Shown here one piece after another: positions 1 to 11,212 of a stretch of 64,000 nt of DNA. Below the pieces are notes generated by a model. That model worked only from the letters and a program-made list of their open reading frames with translations. It made no database searches and was not told where the DNA came from. The translations under genes were made by a program, and so were the position numbers. Positions within the stretch are counted from its first letter, which is position 1. The number at the start of each line of letters is the position of its first letter. This DNA is from Rhizophagus clarus (Eukaryota > Glomeromycota > Glomeromycetes > Glomerales > Glomeraceae), in the NCBI GenBank assembly GCA_015698045.1, contig BLAL01000278.1:620001-684000 (forward strand). The letters are read 5' to 3'.

Positions 1-450
1 TAAATACTTTTAGACCAATGTAATACTGTGCGCCATTTTGAAGCACAGAATTTCTTTTCTGCATTTTAAGTAAAGATTGACTTACTTATTAAAAATATGA
101 TGTACTGTACAACATGTTTGTTATGTTTAAAGACGTAATATTTGTTACATAAACAAAGTTGAAGTTCTTCAAGCATATTACGATATATACAAACAACAAA
201 AATAACAAGCTCTTATTTCTTACATCTGGGGTCATTGATAAATATCTGTTTGTTTCGTTCTAGAAATGTATTTTTTTTTTTAAAAAAAAAAAAAATAAAA
301 AAATAAAAAATAAAAAAAATTTTTTTTTTTACCCGGTTTATAAAGATCATTACTTTGTTAAATTTTAACCTCGTTGCAAATTTATTTTCCGGAAAAGTGT
401 GTTTCTTTAAAAATACTGAAATATCGAATTTTTATATTAGGGATAGTACC

Positions 451-465
451 GGCGGCTGGACCGCC
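451..465. other. GGCGG/CCGCC hairpin conserved in the three tandem units
   Basis: A perfect 5 bp stem with a 5-base loop stands out in otherwise AT-rich non-coding DNA. The same stem occurs at 3405-3419 and 6293-6307. In the third copy the loop differs by one base while the stem is unchanged. Function is unknown. Confidence 0.5.
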
Positions 466-1174
466 AGTTATACCTATTTGTTTTACAGTACATTTATTGC
501 TACACCGATAATCCTGGAATTATTTATCAACTTGTGGGTAAAAATATGATTTATTTCTTATTTATGCGACTGAATATTATTCAGTTGACATAATACAGCA
601 CAGGTATTCGATTATGTTGTCATTACTATTTACGTCTATTTACTATCTGTCACATGATAATAGTATGAAATATATAGACTAGAATTTAGAAATAAGTGTA
701 CAAGTGAATCATAAATGTACGATTTATTGAGTAATAAAGATAAGAATGATACAAACAAAAGAAAGTCATGAGAGACAATGTTGCTGCCTTGAACTGAAAT
801 CTATTTTTAAATGAATCGGTCAATATAGTATCTAAACGTGGAGTTCCATATATTTTATACTTGAATCACGTATTTTATCAATAAGTATCGTCACTGGTAT
901 TGGAAATGTCATTTACCAGTAGATCTTGTATGTACAAAAAAAATCCTTGACGAAATAATATTTCGACTTCATCAAATGTATATATGTTTTTCTTTCACTT
1001 CGTATAATAGTATCTGGTAAATCAATCTAAATATTTAATGTGATTTTATCCAAAATATCTTTTACTTCTTTAGTACTACTATCAAAAGCTTTTTATACCA
1101 ATAGGTTGCTTTAGAAATATTTATAACAATTATTTACTTATAATTTTGTGTTATTTGTATTTACTTCAGTTTTT

Positions 1175-2911
1175 TTATTCTGCTTCTATACCATTCTTAA
1201 AGTAATATTTTAAATTACGTTGTCCACTAACACATCCTGCAGATGCTGATTTAGTGTACCACTCAAATGCTTTTTTGTTATCTTTATTTGTTCCTTTTCC
1301 ATTCAGGTAACAATTTCCCACATTATTTTGACCTATTGCATATCCATTTTCAGCTGATTTTAAATACCATTCAAATGCTTTGGTTTTATTTTTATCTGTA
1401 CCCTTCCCATTTAGATAACAATTTCCCACCCTATTTTGACTCTCTGCATTTCCATTTTCAGCTGATTTTAAATACCATTCAAATGCTTTTTTTTTATTCT
1501 TTTTTGTTCCTTTACCCTTTGCATAGCAATATCCTATATTATATTGTCCATAAACACATCCTGCAATAGCTGATTTCATATACCACTCAAATGCTTTTGT
1601 TTTATCCCTATTTGTTCCTATACCATACTCATAGCAATATCCCACGTTATTCTGACCAACTTGTTGTTCGTTTTCAGCTGATTTTAAATACCATTCAAAT
1701 GCTTTTATTTTATTCTTATTCGTTCCTATACCATTCTCATAGCAATATCCTAAATTACATTGTCCATTAGCACATCCTGCAATAGCTGATTTGGTGTACC
1801 ATTCAAATGCTTTTGTTTCATCTTTTATTGTTCCGTTTCCATACTGATAACAATTTCCCACATTATTTTGACCCATTGGATGTCCATTTTCAGCAGATTT
1901 TAAATACCATTCAAATGCTTTAATTTCATTCTTATCCGTTCCTATACCATCTTTATAACAATATCCTAAATTATATTGTCCATAAGCACATCCTGCCATA
2001 GCTGATTTAGTGTACCATTTAAATGCTTTTATTTCATTTTTACATACCCCTTCACCATGTTGATAAAAATACCCCACGTATGTTTGTGCTATTGAATTAT
2101 TTAATGTTGCAGATTTTAAAATTGTTTCAAATTCATTCCTTTTATTTTTGCTCTGAACATCCAGATAATCAATGAGATCAGATTTTAAAAATAATTCTAA
2201 TGCTTTTGTTTCATCTTCTTGAATTCCTATTCCATCCATATAACAAATTGCTAAATTATATTGTGCATCTAAATTTCCTTTTTCTGTCAATCTTAAAAGT
2301 AATTGAAATATTTTTCTGTAGTTAGCTTTCATATTTCTATTTTGACCACATATTATTGAATTATATTGTTTTTCTAAATTACTATTTTCAGTTAATTTTA
2401 GAAGAGTAGTTAATTTATTTTCTTTAACATCCAAGATATTATCCTTATAATAAAATAATGACAATAAGTATTTTCCAATAATTATATTGTAATTTCTTAA
2501 CAAATTGAATGAATCATCATTATTTTCAATTAAATGTAATTGATTAAAATTTACGTTTAAAAAATAATCGTTTTCAATTTTATTATTATTAATAGTGATC
2601 AAATAAAAATCCAACGCCATTTCCTTATTTAGATTACAACCAATACCAATTTGGTAAAAAAATCCTATTAAACTTGTGAACCAAATTTTACTTTCTTTAT
2701 GATTTTCCATCATTTTAAGAAAATTTTCAGGATTTTTATCATTATTTTTAAGGTTAAGCTTTATCCAATCACCCGAAATATATTCAAAATTATTAAAATT
2801 ATTTGTTTCAATAATCTTAATATAAAAATCTTTTAAAAAATTTTTTAAAAAATCCTCTTCATCTTTAGAAATATTAATATCTATAATTTTATTTAATATT
2901 TTGGACGACAT
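1175..2911 (-). CDS. Sel1-like repeat protein (578 aa), copy 1
   Basis: Intact single-exon gene starting M-S-S-K-I-L-N-K. The first ~170 residues form an Asn/Lys-rich N-terminal region without clear repeats. From about residue 215 there are nine Sel1-like repeats of ~36 residues with the pattern G-Q-x-N-x-G-x-C-Y-x-x-G-x-G-T-x-x-x-x-x-K-A-F-E-W-Y-x-K-S-A. Sel1 repeats form TPR-like alpha-solenoids that bind other proteins; the partner is unknown. In glomeromycotan fungi such proteins are greatly expanded and often accompany kinase signalling. No signal peptide or membrane segment is visible. It shares the tandem unit with 4176-5804, so both copies should have the same upstream region on the right. 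A T-run/A-run tract lies about 25 bp before the start codon. Confidence 0.9.
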   Translation of the reverse strand: MSSKILNKIIDINISKDEEDFLKNFLKDFYIKIIETNNFNNFEYISGDWIKLNLKNNDKNPENFLKMMENHKESKIWFTSLIGFFYQIGIGCNLNKEMALDFYLITINNNKIENDYFLNVNFNQLHLIENNDDSFNLLRNYNIIIGKYLLSLFYYKDNILDVKENKLTTLLKLTENSNLEKQYNSIICGQNRNMKANYRKIFQLLLRLTEKGNLDAQYNLAICYMDGIGIQEDETKALELFLKSDLIDYLDVQSKNKRNEFETILKSATLNNSIAQTYVGYFYQHGEGVCKNEIKAFKWYTKSAMAGCAYGQYNLGYCYKDGIGTDKNEIKAFEWYLKSAENGHPMGQNNVGNCYQYGNGTIKDETKAFEWYTKSAIAGCANGQCNLGYCYENGIGTNKNKIKAFEWYLKSAENEQQVGQNNVGYCYEYGIGTNRDKTKAFEWYMKSAIAGCVYGQYNIGYCYAKGKGTKKNKKKAFEWYLKSAENGNAESQNRVGNCYLNGKGTDKNKTKAFEWYLKSAENGYAIGQNNVGNCYLNGKGTNKDNKKAFEWYTKSASAGCVSGQRNLKYYFKNGIEAE

Positions 2912-2924
2912 TCTCGATTTGATT

Positions 2925-2955
<31 letters not shown>

Positions 2956-2960
2956 TTACT

Positions 2961-3233
2961 TAAATACTTTTAGACCAATGTAGTACTGTGCGCCATTTTG
3001 AAGCACAGAATTTCTTTTCTGCATTTTAAGTAAAGATTGACTTACTTATTAAAAATATGATGTGCTGTACAACATTGTTTGTTATGTTTAAAGACGTAAT
3101 ATTTGTTATATAAATAAAGCTGAGGTTCGTCAAGCATATTACAATATATACAAACAACAAAAATAACAAGCTCTTATTTCTTACATCTGGGGGGTCATTG
3201 ATAAATATCTGTTTGTTTCGTTCTAGAAATGTA

Positions 3234-3265
<32 letters not shown>

Positions 3266-5818
3266 TTTTTTTTTTACCCGTATACTTAAATTTATAAAGA
3301 TCATAACTTTGTTAAATTTTAACCTCGTTGCAAATTTATTTTCCGGAAAAGTGTGTTTCTTTAAAAATACTGAAATATCGAATTTTTATATTAGGGATAG
3401 TACCGGCGGCTGGACCGCCAGTTATACCTATTTGTTTTACAGTACATTTATTGCTACACCGATAATCCTGGAATTATTTATCAACTTATGGGTAAAAATA
3501 TGATTTATTTTCTTATTTATGCGACTGAATATTATTCAATTGACATAATACAACACAGGTATTCGATTACGTTGTCATTACTATTTACGTCTATTTACTA
3601 TCTGTCACATGATAATAGTAAGAAAATATATAGACTAGAATTTAGAAATAAGTGTGCAAGTGAATCATAAATGTACGATTTATTGAGTAATAAAGATAAG
3701 AATGATAAAGAATAATATAAAAAAACAAAAAAAAGTCATGAGAAACGATGTTGCTGCCTTGAACTGAAATCTATTTTTAAATGAATCGGTCAATATAGTA
3801 TCATAAACGTGGAGTTCCATATATTTTATACTTGAATCACGTATTTTATCAATAAGTATCGTCAATGGTATTGGAAATGTTGGACTTCTACGAATTATAT
3901 GATAAATGATGCGGATTTACCAGTAGATCTTGTATGTACAAAAAAAATCCTTGACGAAATAATATTTCAACTCCATCAAATGTATATATGTTTTTCTTTC
4001 ACTTCGTATAATATCTGGTAAATCAATCTAAATATTTAATGTGATTTTATCCAAAATACTTTTTACTTCTTTAATACTAATATCAAAAGCTTTTTATACC
4101 AATAGGTTGCTTTAGAAATATTTATAAAAACTATTTACTTATAATTTTGTGTTGTTTGCATTTACTTCAGTTTTTTTATTTTGTTTCTATACCATTCTTA
4201 AAGTAATATTTTAAATTACGTTGTCCACTAACACAACCTGCAGATGCTGATTTAGTGTACCACTCAAGTGCTTTTTTCTTATCTTTATTTGTTCCTTTTC
4301 CATTCAGGTAACAATATCCCACATTATTTTGACCTATTGCATATCCATTTTCAGCTGATTTTAAATACCATTCAAATGCTTTGGTTTTATTTTTATCTGT
4401 ACCCTTCCCATTTAGATAACAATTTCCCACACGATTTTGACTCTCTGCATATCCATTTTCAGCTGATTTTAAATACCATTCAAATGCTTTTTTTTTATTC
4501 TTTTTTGTTCCTATACCCTTTGCATAGCAATATCCTATATTATATTGTCCATAAACACATCCTGCAATAGCTGATTTCATATACCACTCAAATGCTTTTG
4601 TTTTATCCCTATTTGTTCCTATACCATTCTCATAGCAATATCCCACGTTATTCTGACCAACTGGTTGTTCGTCTTCAGCTGATTTTAAATACCATTCAAA
4701 TGCTTTTATTTTATTCTTATTCGTTCCTATACCATTCTCATAGCAATATCCTAAATTAAGTTGTCCATTAGCACATCCTGCAATAGCTGATTTGGTGTAC
4801 CATTCAAATGCTTTAATTTCATTCTTATCCGTTCCTATACCATCTTTATAACAACATCCTAAATTACATTGCCCATAAGCACATCCTGCCATAGCTGATT
4901 TAATGTACCATTTAAATGCTTTTATTTCATTTTTACATACCCCTTCACCATGTTGATAAAAATACCCCAAGTGTGTTTGTGCACTTGAATTATTTAATGT
5001 TGCAGATTTTAAAATTGTTTCAAATTCATTCCTTTTATTTTTGTTCTGAACATCCAGATAATCAATGAGATCAGATTTTAAAAATAATTCTAATGCTTTT
5101 GTTTCATCTTCTTGAATTCCTATTCCATCCATATAACAAATTGCTAAATTATATTGTGCATCTAAATTTCCTTTTTCTGTCAATCTTAAAAGTAATTGAA
5201 ATATTTTTCTGTAATTAGCTTTCATATTTCTATTTTGACAACATATTATTGAATTATATTGTTTTTCTAGATTATTATTTTCAGTTAATTTTAGAAGATT
5301 AGTTAATTTATTTTCTTTAACATCCAAAATATTATCCTTATAATAAAATAATGATAATAAGTATTTTCCAATAATTATATTGTAATTTCTTAACAAATTG
5401 AATGAATCTACATTTTTTTCAATTAAATGTAATTGATTAAAATTTACGTTTAAAGAATGATCGTTTTCAATTTTATTATTATTAATAGTGATCAAATAAA
5501 AATCCAACGCCATTTCCTTATTTAGATTACAACCAATACCAACTTGATAAAAAAATCCTATTAAACTTGTGAACCAAAATTTACTTTCTATATGATTTTC
5601 CATCATTTTAAGAAAATTTTCAGGATTTTTATCATTATTTTTAAGATTAAGCTTTATCCAATCACCCGAAATATATTCAAAATTATTAAAATTATTTGTT
5701 TCAATAATCTTAATATAAAAATCTTTTAAAAAATTTTTTAAAAAATCCTCTTCCTCTTTAGAAATATTAATATCTATAATTTTATTTAATATTTTGGACG
5801 ACATTCTCGATTTGATTT

Positions 5819-5851
<33 letters not shown>

Positions 5852-5856
5852 TTACT
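2961..5856. repeat. Tandem unit 2 of the Sel1 duplication
   Basis: Second copy of the ~2.9 kb unit, matching 1-2960. It is 64 bp shorter because one 108 bp Sel1 repeat is missing from its gene, partly offset by insertions in the flank. The 2912-4175 interval between the two Sel1 genes is the non-coding flank. It has homopolymer tracts at about 3235-3275 and the conserved hairpin at 3405-3419, and no supported gene. Confidence 0.9.
4176..5804 (-). CDS. Sel1-like repeat protein (542 aa), copy 2
   Basis: Intact tandem paralogue of the gene at 1175-2911, with the same start and N-terminal region and only scattered substitutions. It has eight Sel1-like repeats instead of nine. The lost unit corresponds to the fourth repeat of copy 1, removed exactly in frame (36 residues), as expected from unequal exchange between repeats. 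Conserved Cys residues in the C-Y and A-G-C positions recur in alternating repeats. The role is inferred to be protein-protein scaffolding. No targeting signal is visible. Confidence 0.9.
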   Translation of the reverse strand: MSSKILNKIIDINISKEEEDFLKNFLKDFYIKIIETNNFNNFEYISGDWIKLNLKNNDKNPENFLKMMENHIESKFWFTSLIGFFYQVGIGCNLNKEMALDFYLITINNNKIENDHSLNVNFNQLHLIEKNVDSFNLLRNYNIIIGKYLLSLFYYKDNILDVKENKLTNLLKLTENNNLEKQYNSIICCQNRNMKANYRKIFQLLLRLTEKGNLDAQYNLAICYMDGIGIQEDETKALELFLKSDLIDYLDVQNKNKRNEFETILKSATLNNSSAQTHLGYFYQHGEGVCKNEIKAFKWYIKSAMAGCAYGQCNLGCCYKDGIGTDKNEIKAFEWYTKSAIAGCANGQLNLGYCYENGIGTNKNKIKAFEWYLKSAEDEQPVGQNNVGYCYENGIGTNRDKTKAFEWYMKSAIAGCVYGQYNIGYCYAKGIGTKKNKKKAFEWYLKSAENGYAESQNRVGNCYLNGKGTDKNKTKAFEWYLKSAENGYAIGQNNVGYCYLNGKGTNKDKKKALEWYTKSASAGCVSGQRNLKYYFKNGIETK

Positions 5857-6610
5857 TAAATACTTTTAGACCAAGGTAGTACTGTGTGCCATTTTGAATC
5901 TTTTCTGCATTTTAAGTAAAGATTGACTTACTTATTAAAAATATGATGTACTGTACAACATGTTTGTTATGTTTAAAGACGTAATATTTGTTACATAAAC
6001 AAAGTTGAAGTTCTTCAAGCATATTACGATATATACAAACAACAAAAATAACAAGCTCTTATTTCTTACATCTGGGGGGGTCATTGATAAATATCTGTTT
6101 GTTTCATTCTAGAAATGTATTTCTTTTTTGAAAAAAAAAAATAATTATAAATTTAAGTATACCAAGTAAAAAAATAATTTTATTAAGATCATTAATTTGT
6201 TAAATTTTAATCTCGTTGCAAATTTATTTTCTGAAAAAGTGTTTTCTTTAAAAAACTGAAATATCGAATTTTTATATTAGAGATAGTATCGGCGGCTGAA
6301 CCGCCAGTTACACCTATTTGTTTTACAGTACATTTATTGCTACACCAATAATCTTGGAATTATTTATCAACTTGTGGATAAAAAAATGATTTATTTCTTA
6401 TTTGTGCGACTGAATATCATTCAGTTACATAATACATGCCATTACTACCTGTTTTGTCACATGATAATAGTATGAATATATATAGACTAGAATTTAGAAA
6501 TAAGTATGCATGTGAATCATAAATGTATGATTTATTGAGTAATAAAAATAATACAAATAAAAAAATAGTATAAAAATAAATAAAAAAAAGAAAGCCCTGA
6601 GAGACGATAT
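5857..6610. repeat. Partial third copy of the tandem-unit flank
   Basis: Starts with the same sequence as positions 1 and 2961 and follows the flank to about 6610, where similarity stops. It is more diverged than units 1 and 2 and has indels in the stretch that is open at 355-549. That indicates the stretch is not protein-coding. There is no Sel1 gene directly after it. Confidence 0.8.
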
Positions 6611-7914
6611 CGGTCCACATAATAATACCATTAAAGAAATCATGCAGATCTTTGTTATATGTTTTGTCAGAATAATATGAATTTTGTGGGGACAAATAGA
6701 TATCAATTCACTCAAAAAAATTGGATAAATATAAACAAACCTCTTTTAAATATAGTATCAAAGTACTTTACTCCTCTACAGATGTAGATAGTAATGTACG
6801 GTAGAATTTTTCTTATGCAAGCATTCAAAAAAATTTTTTTTATTATAAGTGCAAGAATATAATTGATAAGAAAATATTATACTTAACAAAGAATAATTTG
6901 TGTAATTAGAAATGTAATTCATTATTAATTGTGACGTTATTGTAGACCACTTGGAACTGAAACGAGAAGAATGCAAATTAAGTCAAAAAAAAATAATAAT
7001 AATAATAATAATAATGAGAAACGACGTTACTAAATCACATCACTGATGCTCAACACTACAATCACGAGATTTATAAAAAATTTTTATTTTTATTGGCTGA
7101 TTTATGATTTATTTGATTAATAAACCGTTACACTATAACATATCCATAATTTTATAAAAAATCGAGCCGTAATTGCATAATTTTAATTGTAATGTTAATG
7201 CTGTAATGCTAAAAATACAAATGCACTGCAATATACTGTATAAGAAAGAACGGGAAAATACAATAAGGTAGGATAATGAAGAAGATAAAGGAAGATTAAA
7301 AGAGAAAGGTAATATACATGAAAATGGACAAAGGGAATGAAGTGGGAACAAGAGAAACGAAGAATGAGAATGAATGAAAAAAAAGAGCAAAGAAAGAATA
7401 AATCAACAAGGGAACAAAAAACCAACAAAAGAAGCCAAAGATTAATGAAAGAAACCAAAGAACATAGAAAAGAAACAAAGATCATGAAAAAGAAACCAAA
7501 GATCACAGAAAGGAAACCAAATATCATTGAAGGAGACAAGAATCGAGTCAACAAAAGAAACAAGAAAATGATCAATGAAAGAAACAAGAATCAACGAAAG
7601 AAACAAGAATTAACGAAAGAAACAAGAATTAACAAAAGAAACAAGAATTAACGAAAGAAATAAGAATCAATAAAAAAATAAAACAAACAAAATCAACAAA
7701 AAGGATGAATGAAAAGTAAGAGAAATAAAAAGAAAAAATGAAAGAAACCAAAACACTCACCCAACATCTTAAAAGAAAAATAAATAATAAGAAAAAGAGA
7801 CAAGGAGACTCATTTGAATTTTCACTGAAATAATAACACACGTCTAAAAGAGATAAAAATAATTAGTAAAAGAACAAAAGAGAAAACAAAAAGAAGAAAA
7901 GAAAGTAAACCTCA
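6611..7914. repeat. Gene-free purine-rich stretch with ~19 bp minisatellite
   Basis: No supported gene. Notable parts are an (AAT)n microsatellite near 6988-7015 and a strongly purine-rich plus strand from about 7225 to 7915. Within it, about 7540-7670 carries imperfect tandem copies of a ~19 bp unit like 'aacaagaattaacgaaaga'. Open frames on both strands here are products of base composition. Confidence 0.6.
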
Positions 7915-8400
7915 CTTCTATTTCTGCTGATGAAACTAAAAACAGACGCGCCTAAAAAAAAAAACAAGCATGTTAATAAAGGATAAGAAAGGAGAATAAT
8001 TGCAGAAAAAAGCTTACCTATTACCGGTACTTTGAAATTGGAACCTACTGTTTAATAAAACAAAAGAAAAAAAATCAAAATCTTACGAACATTTTGTTAA
8101 AGTCAATTTAAAAAAAGTAATCATTCCCTTACTGAATCCTCACACGTCTAAAGGCCGGCCACCTAAAAAAGAAAACTAAAATGTACTAAGTAAACCGTTT
8201 TGATAAAAGAAAAAAAATTCAATAAAAAAACTCTTCGTAACCCCTACCAAAAATTCTACATGTTTAAGGACACGGCCATCTAAAAAAAAAGAATAATTCA
8301 AAACGTAAAGCAAACGTTTTGCTAAAAGAAACAATCCAAAAAAAGAATCTAACCTAAAGGTCGCACCTAAAAAATTAATGTTATAATAAATCGCACCTAT
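7915..8400. repeat. Degenerate ~100 bp repeat module, block A
   Basis: A run of similar segments. Each has a pyrimidine-rich 'taccaaaattc' type piece, then 'cgtctaaa...ccatctaaaaaa', then an A-rich piece ending in a 'gttttgntaaaagaaa' type motif. The same vocabulary returns in 15570-16720 and 20600-21965. There is no open reading frame of note. Confidence 0.45.
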
Positions 8401-8650
8401 CTAAATAAATAAACCGATCAGTGTGTGTAATGTAGTACATGTAATTTATAAACACGTGATGTGGTATTTAACACCACAGGTGCATTTTATAATTTCGTTT
8501 TTTAATATATTAATATAATTATTAAAAGCAGCTAAGTAGGTGTAACTTATTACAGTGATGGAAATGATCATGTACTTTTAAACCACACGATAGTAGTAAA
8601 TCACGCACAAAACCGATTTGAATAAATAATATGGGTTTTTGGTAGTTCTA

Positions 8651-8700
8651 GTCCAGTCCGGTCCAAAAAGACCGGTCTTTCAGCCAGGACCGGACTGGAC
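8651..8700. repeat. Nested GGACCGG palindromes
   Basis: A perfect 14 bp inverted repeat (8651-8664 with 8687-8700, 'gtccagtccggtcc' and its reverse complement) encloses a second perfect 14 bp palindrome at 8667-8680 ('aaagaccggtcttt'). Further GGACCGG copies follow to about 8713. This GC-rich island lies inside AT-rich gene-free DNA. Confidence 0.7.
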
Positions 8701-8713
8701 CGGGACCGGACCG

Positions 8714-9268
8714 ATTATATATATTTAGGAAATTTGTTCATTCCATCAAGTTCAGTAGCATCTTTATCATATTCATCTTCTGAATAGTCTTTATTTTTTT
8801 CATTGTAGCTTGTACTTTGTACATATATTGTGGTTGAATGTTTGCGTATTTAAGTAATAAGAAACAATAAAATGTTCAATCAACTCACTAGGATTTAAAT
8901 AAAAAATTAGTGCGATAGTGTTAGGGGGTAAATAATTTACATTAGAAATTTTGAATCAGGATTTGGGATCATAATTAAAGTTACTATTAGTATAAATAAA
9001 CATTTTAAGGTATGATTTACAGATTTCCGAAACATGATTTCAAACTTTAATATAACTTTATTATAAAAATTAATCATTTCGGAAATTTAAAAATTCTGAA
9101 TAAAAGAAATAAATTTATTAAATTGAACAAGAACCTTAAATCTAAAATAGAAATAGATGAGCACAAAAATCCGGCTCGTTTTTATTTGGTATAAAAAAAT
9201 CATAAATTGTTTTAGAAATAATTATACCAATTATTTTACTATATAATTTTGTACTGTTTGCATTGACT
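8714..9268. other. Gene-free AT-rich spacer
   Basis: I see no coding potential, RNA gene or clear repeat here. It is the downstream (3') side of the Sel1 gene at 9269-11212. Confidence 0.5.
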
Positions 9269-11212
9269 TCAGTTTTTTTTGTGCTTAACTGTTCCTATAC
9301 CATTCTTAAAGTAATATTTTAAATTACGTTGTCCATCAATACATCCTGCAGATGCTGATTTAGTGAACCACTCAAATGCCTTTTTTTTATCTTTATTTGT
9401 TCCTTTCCCAGTCAGGTAACAATATCCCACATTATTTTGACCTATTGCATATCCATTTTCAGCTGACTTTAAATACCATTCAAATGCTTTTGTTTTATTT
9501 TTATCTGTACCTTTCCCATTTAGATAACAATATCCCATACTATTTTGACTCTTTGCATATCCATTTTCAGCTGATTTTAAATACCATTCAAATGCCTTTT
9601 TTTTGTTCTTTTTTGTTCCTACACCATTTGCGTAGCAATATCCTATATTATATTGTCCATAAAAACATCCTACAATAGCTGATTTCATATACCATTCAAA
9701 TGCTTTTGTTTTATCTTTATTTGTTCCTTTTCCATTATGGTAACAATATCCCACGTTATTTTGACTAACTGGTTGTTCGTTTTCAGCAGATTTTAAATAC
9801 CATTCAAATGCTTTTATTTCATTCTTATTCGTTCCTATACCATTCTCATAGCAATATCCTAAATTACATTGTCCATTAGCACATCCTGCAATAGCTGATT
9901 TGGTATACCATTCAAATGCTTTTGTTTCATCTTTTATTGTTCCGTTTCCATATTGATAACAATATCCCACATTATTTTGGCCCATTCGTTGTCCATTTTC
10001 AGCAGATTTTAAATACCATTCAAATGCTTTAATTTCATTCTTATCCGTTCCTATACCATTTTTATAACAATATCCTAAATTACATTGTCCATTAGCACAT
10101 CCTGCAATAGCTGATTTGGTGTACCATTCGAATGCTTTTGTTTCATCTTTTATCGTTCCGTTTCCATATTGATAACAATTTCCTACATTATTTTGACCCA
10201 TTGGTTGTCCATTTTCAGCAGATTTTAAATACCATTCAAATGCTTTAATTTCATTCTTATCCGTTCCTATACCATTTTTATAACAATATCCTAAATTACA
10301 TTGCCCATAAGCACATCCTGCCATAGCTGATTTAGTGTACCATTTAAATGCTTTTATTTCATTTTTACATACCCCTTTACCATGTTGATAAAGATACCCC
10401 AAGTTAGTTTGTGCTATTGAATTATTTAATGTTGCAGATTTTAAATTTGTTTCAAATTCATTCCTTTTATTTTTATTTTGAACATCCAGACAATCAATGA
10501 GATCAGATTTTAAAAATAACTCCAAAGCTTTTTTTGCATCTTCTTGAATTCCTATTCCATCCATATAACAAATTGCTAAATTATATTGTGCATCTAAATT
10601 TCCTTTTTCTGTCAATCTTAAAAGTAATTGAAATATTTTTCTGTAGTTAGCTTTCATATTTCTATTTTGACAACATATTATTGAATTATATTGTTTTTCT
10701 AGATTACTATTTTCAGTTAATTTTAGAAGATTAGTTAATTTATTTTCTTTAACATCCAAGATATTATCCTTATAATAAAATAATGTTAATAAGTATTTTC
10801 CAATAATTATATTGTAATTTCTTAACAAATTGAATGAATCATCATTATTTTCAATTAAATGTAATAGATTAAAATTTACGTTTAAAGAATGATCGTTTTC
10901 AATTTTATTATTATTAATAGTGATCAAATAAAAATCCAACGCCATTTCCTTATTTAGATTACAACCAACACCAACTTGATAAAAAAATCCTATTAAACTT
11001 GTGAACCAAAATTTACTTTCTTTATGATTTTCCATTATTTTAAGAAAATTTTCAGGATTTTTATCATTATTATTAAGGTTAAGCTTTATCCAAACACTCG
11101 AAATATGTTCAAAATTATTAAAATTATTTGTTTCAATAATTTTAATATAAAAATCTCTTAAAAAATTTTTTAAAAAATGATCTTCATCTTTATTTAATAT
11201 GTTAGATGACAT
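9269..11212 (-). CDS. Sel1-like repeat protein (647 aa), copy 3
   Basis: Intact, more diverged paralogue of the two tandem Sel1 genes. Its start M-S-S-N-I-L-N-K is followed by a shorter N-terminus that lacks about ten residues found in copies 1 and 2. It has eleven Sel1-like repeats. Repeats 3-4 and 5-6 are near-identical pairs, showing an internal 72-residue (216 bp) duplication. The C-terminus ends in a short Lys-rich tail absent from the other copies. The region upstream (about 11330-11530) is a diverged match to the flank upstream of copies 1 and 2, so the ancestral duplication included the promoter. An adaptor or scaffold role is inferred from the family. Confidence 0.9.
   Translation of the reverse strand: MSSNILNKDEDHFLKNFLRDFYIKIIETNNFNNFEHISSVWIKLNLNNNDKNPENFLKIMENHKESKFWFTSLIGFFYQVGVGCNLNKEMALDFYLITINNNKIENDHSLNVNFNLLHLIENNDDSFNLLRNYNIIIGKYLLTLFYYKDNILDVKENKLTNLLKLTENSNLEKQYNSIICCQNRNMKANYRKIFQLLLRLTEKGNLDAQYNLAICYMDGIGIQEDAKKALELFLKSDLIDCLDVQNKNKRNEFETNLKSATLNNSIAQTNLGYLYQHGKGVCKNEIKAFKWYTKSAMAGCAYGQCNLGYCYKNGIGTDKNEIKAFEWYLKSAENGQPMGQNNVGNCYQYGNGTIKDETKAFEWYTKSAIAGCANGQCNLGYCYKNGIGTDKNEIKAFEWYLKSAENGQRMGQNNVGYCYQYGNGTIKDETKAFEWYTKSAIAGCANGQCNLGYCYENGIGTNKNEIKAFEWYLKSAENEQPVSQNNVGYCYHNGKGTNKDKTKAFEWYMKSAIVGCFYGQYNIGYCYANGVGTKKNKKKAFEWYLKSAENGYAKSQNSMGYCYLNGKGTDKNKTKAFEWYLKSAENGYAIGQNNVGYCYLTGKGTNKDKKKAFEWFTKSASAGCIDGQRNLKYYFKNGIGTVKHKKN

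Larger units (their letters stand above)
1..2960. repeat. Tandem unit 1 of a ~2.9 kb duplication with a Sel1 gene
   Basis: The sequence starting at position 1 reappears at 2961 and again at 5857, each time just after a T-run/A-run and the word 'attact'. The whole unit, meaning the non-coding flank plus the Sel1 gene, is therefore tandemly repeated. The non-coding part (1-1174) is nearly identical to 2961-4175, apart from small indels and a ~33 bp insertion near 3883 in unit 2. It contains long facing T and A runs near 270-332 and a small GC-rich hairpin at 451-465. I see no supported gene in 1-1174. A short open frame at 355-549 is not kept in the third copy. High similarity implies a recent segmental duplication. 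Confidence 0.9.

Noticed and set aside
355-3503. Conserved open frames at 355-549 and 3198-3503 in the tandem flanks
   Set aside because: They are conserved only because the flank is duplicated; the third copy (around 6200-6390) has indels that do not keep the frame.
7133-7841. Overlapping hydrophobic ORFs on the minus strand and a Lys-rich ORF on the plus strand
   Set aside because: Products of a purine-rich low-complexity tract; no domain or stable codon pattern.
8651-8700. Intrinsic-terminator-like hairpin
   Set aside because: Eukaryotic context, no adjacent gene end and no T-run; kept as a repeat structure instead.
1267-9678. Plus-strand ORFs at 1267-1569, 4268-4570 and 9376-9678
   Set aside because: Antisense shadows of the Sel1 repeats; their periodic composition mirrors the repeat codons.
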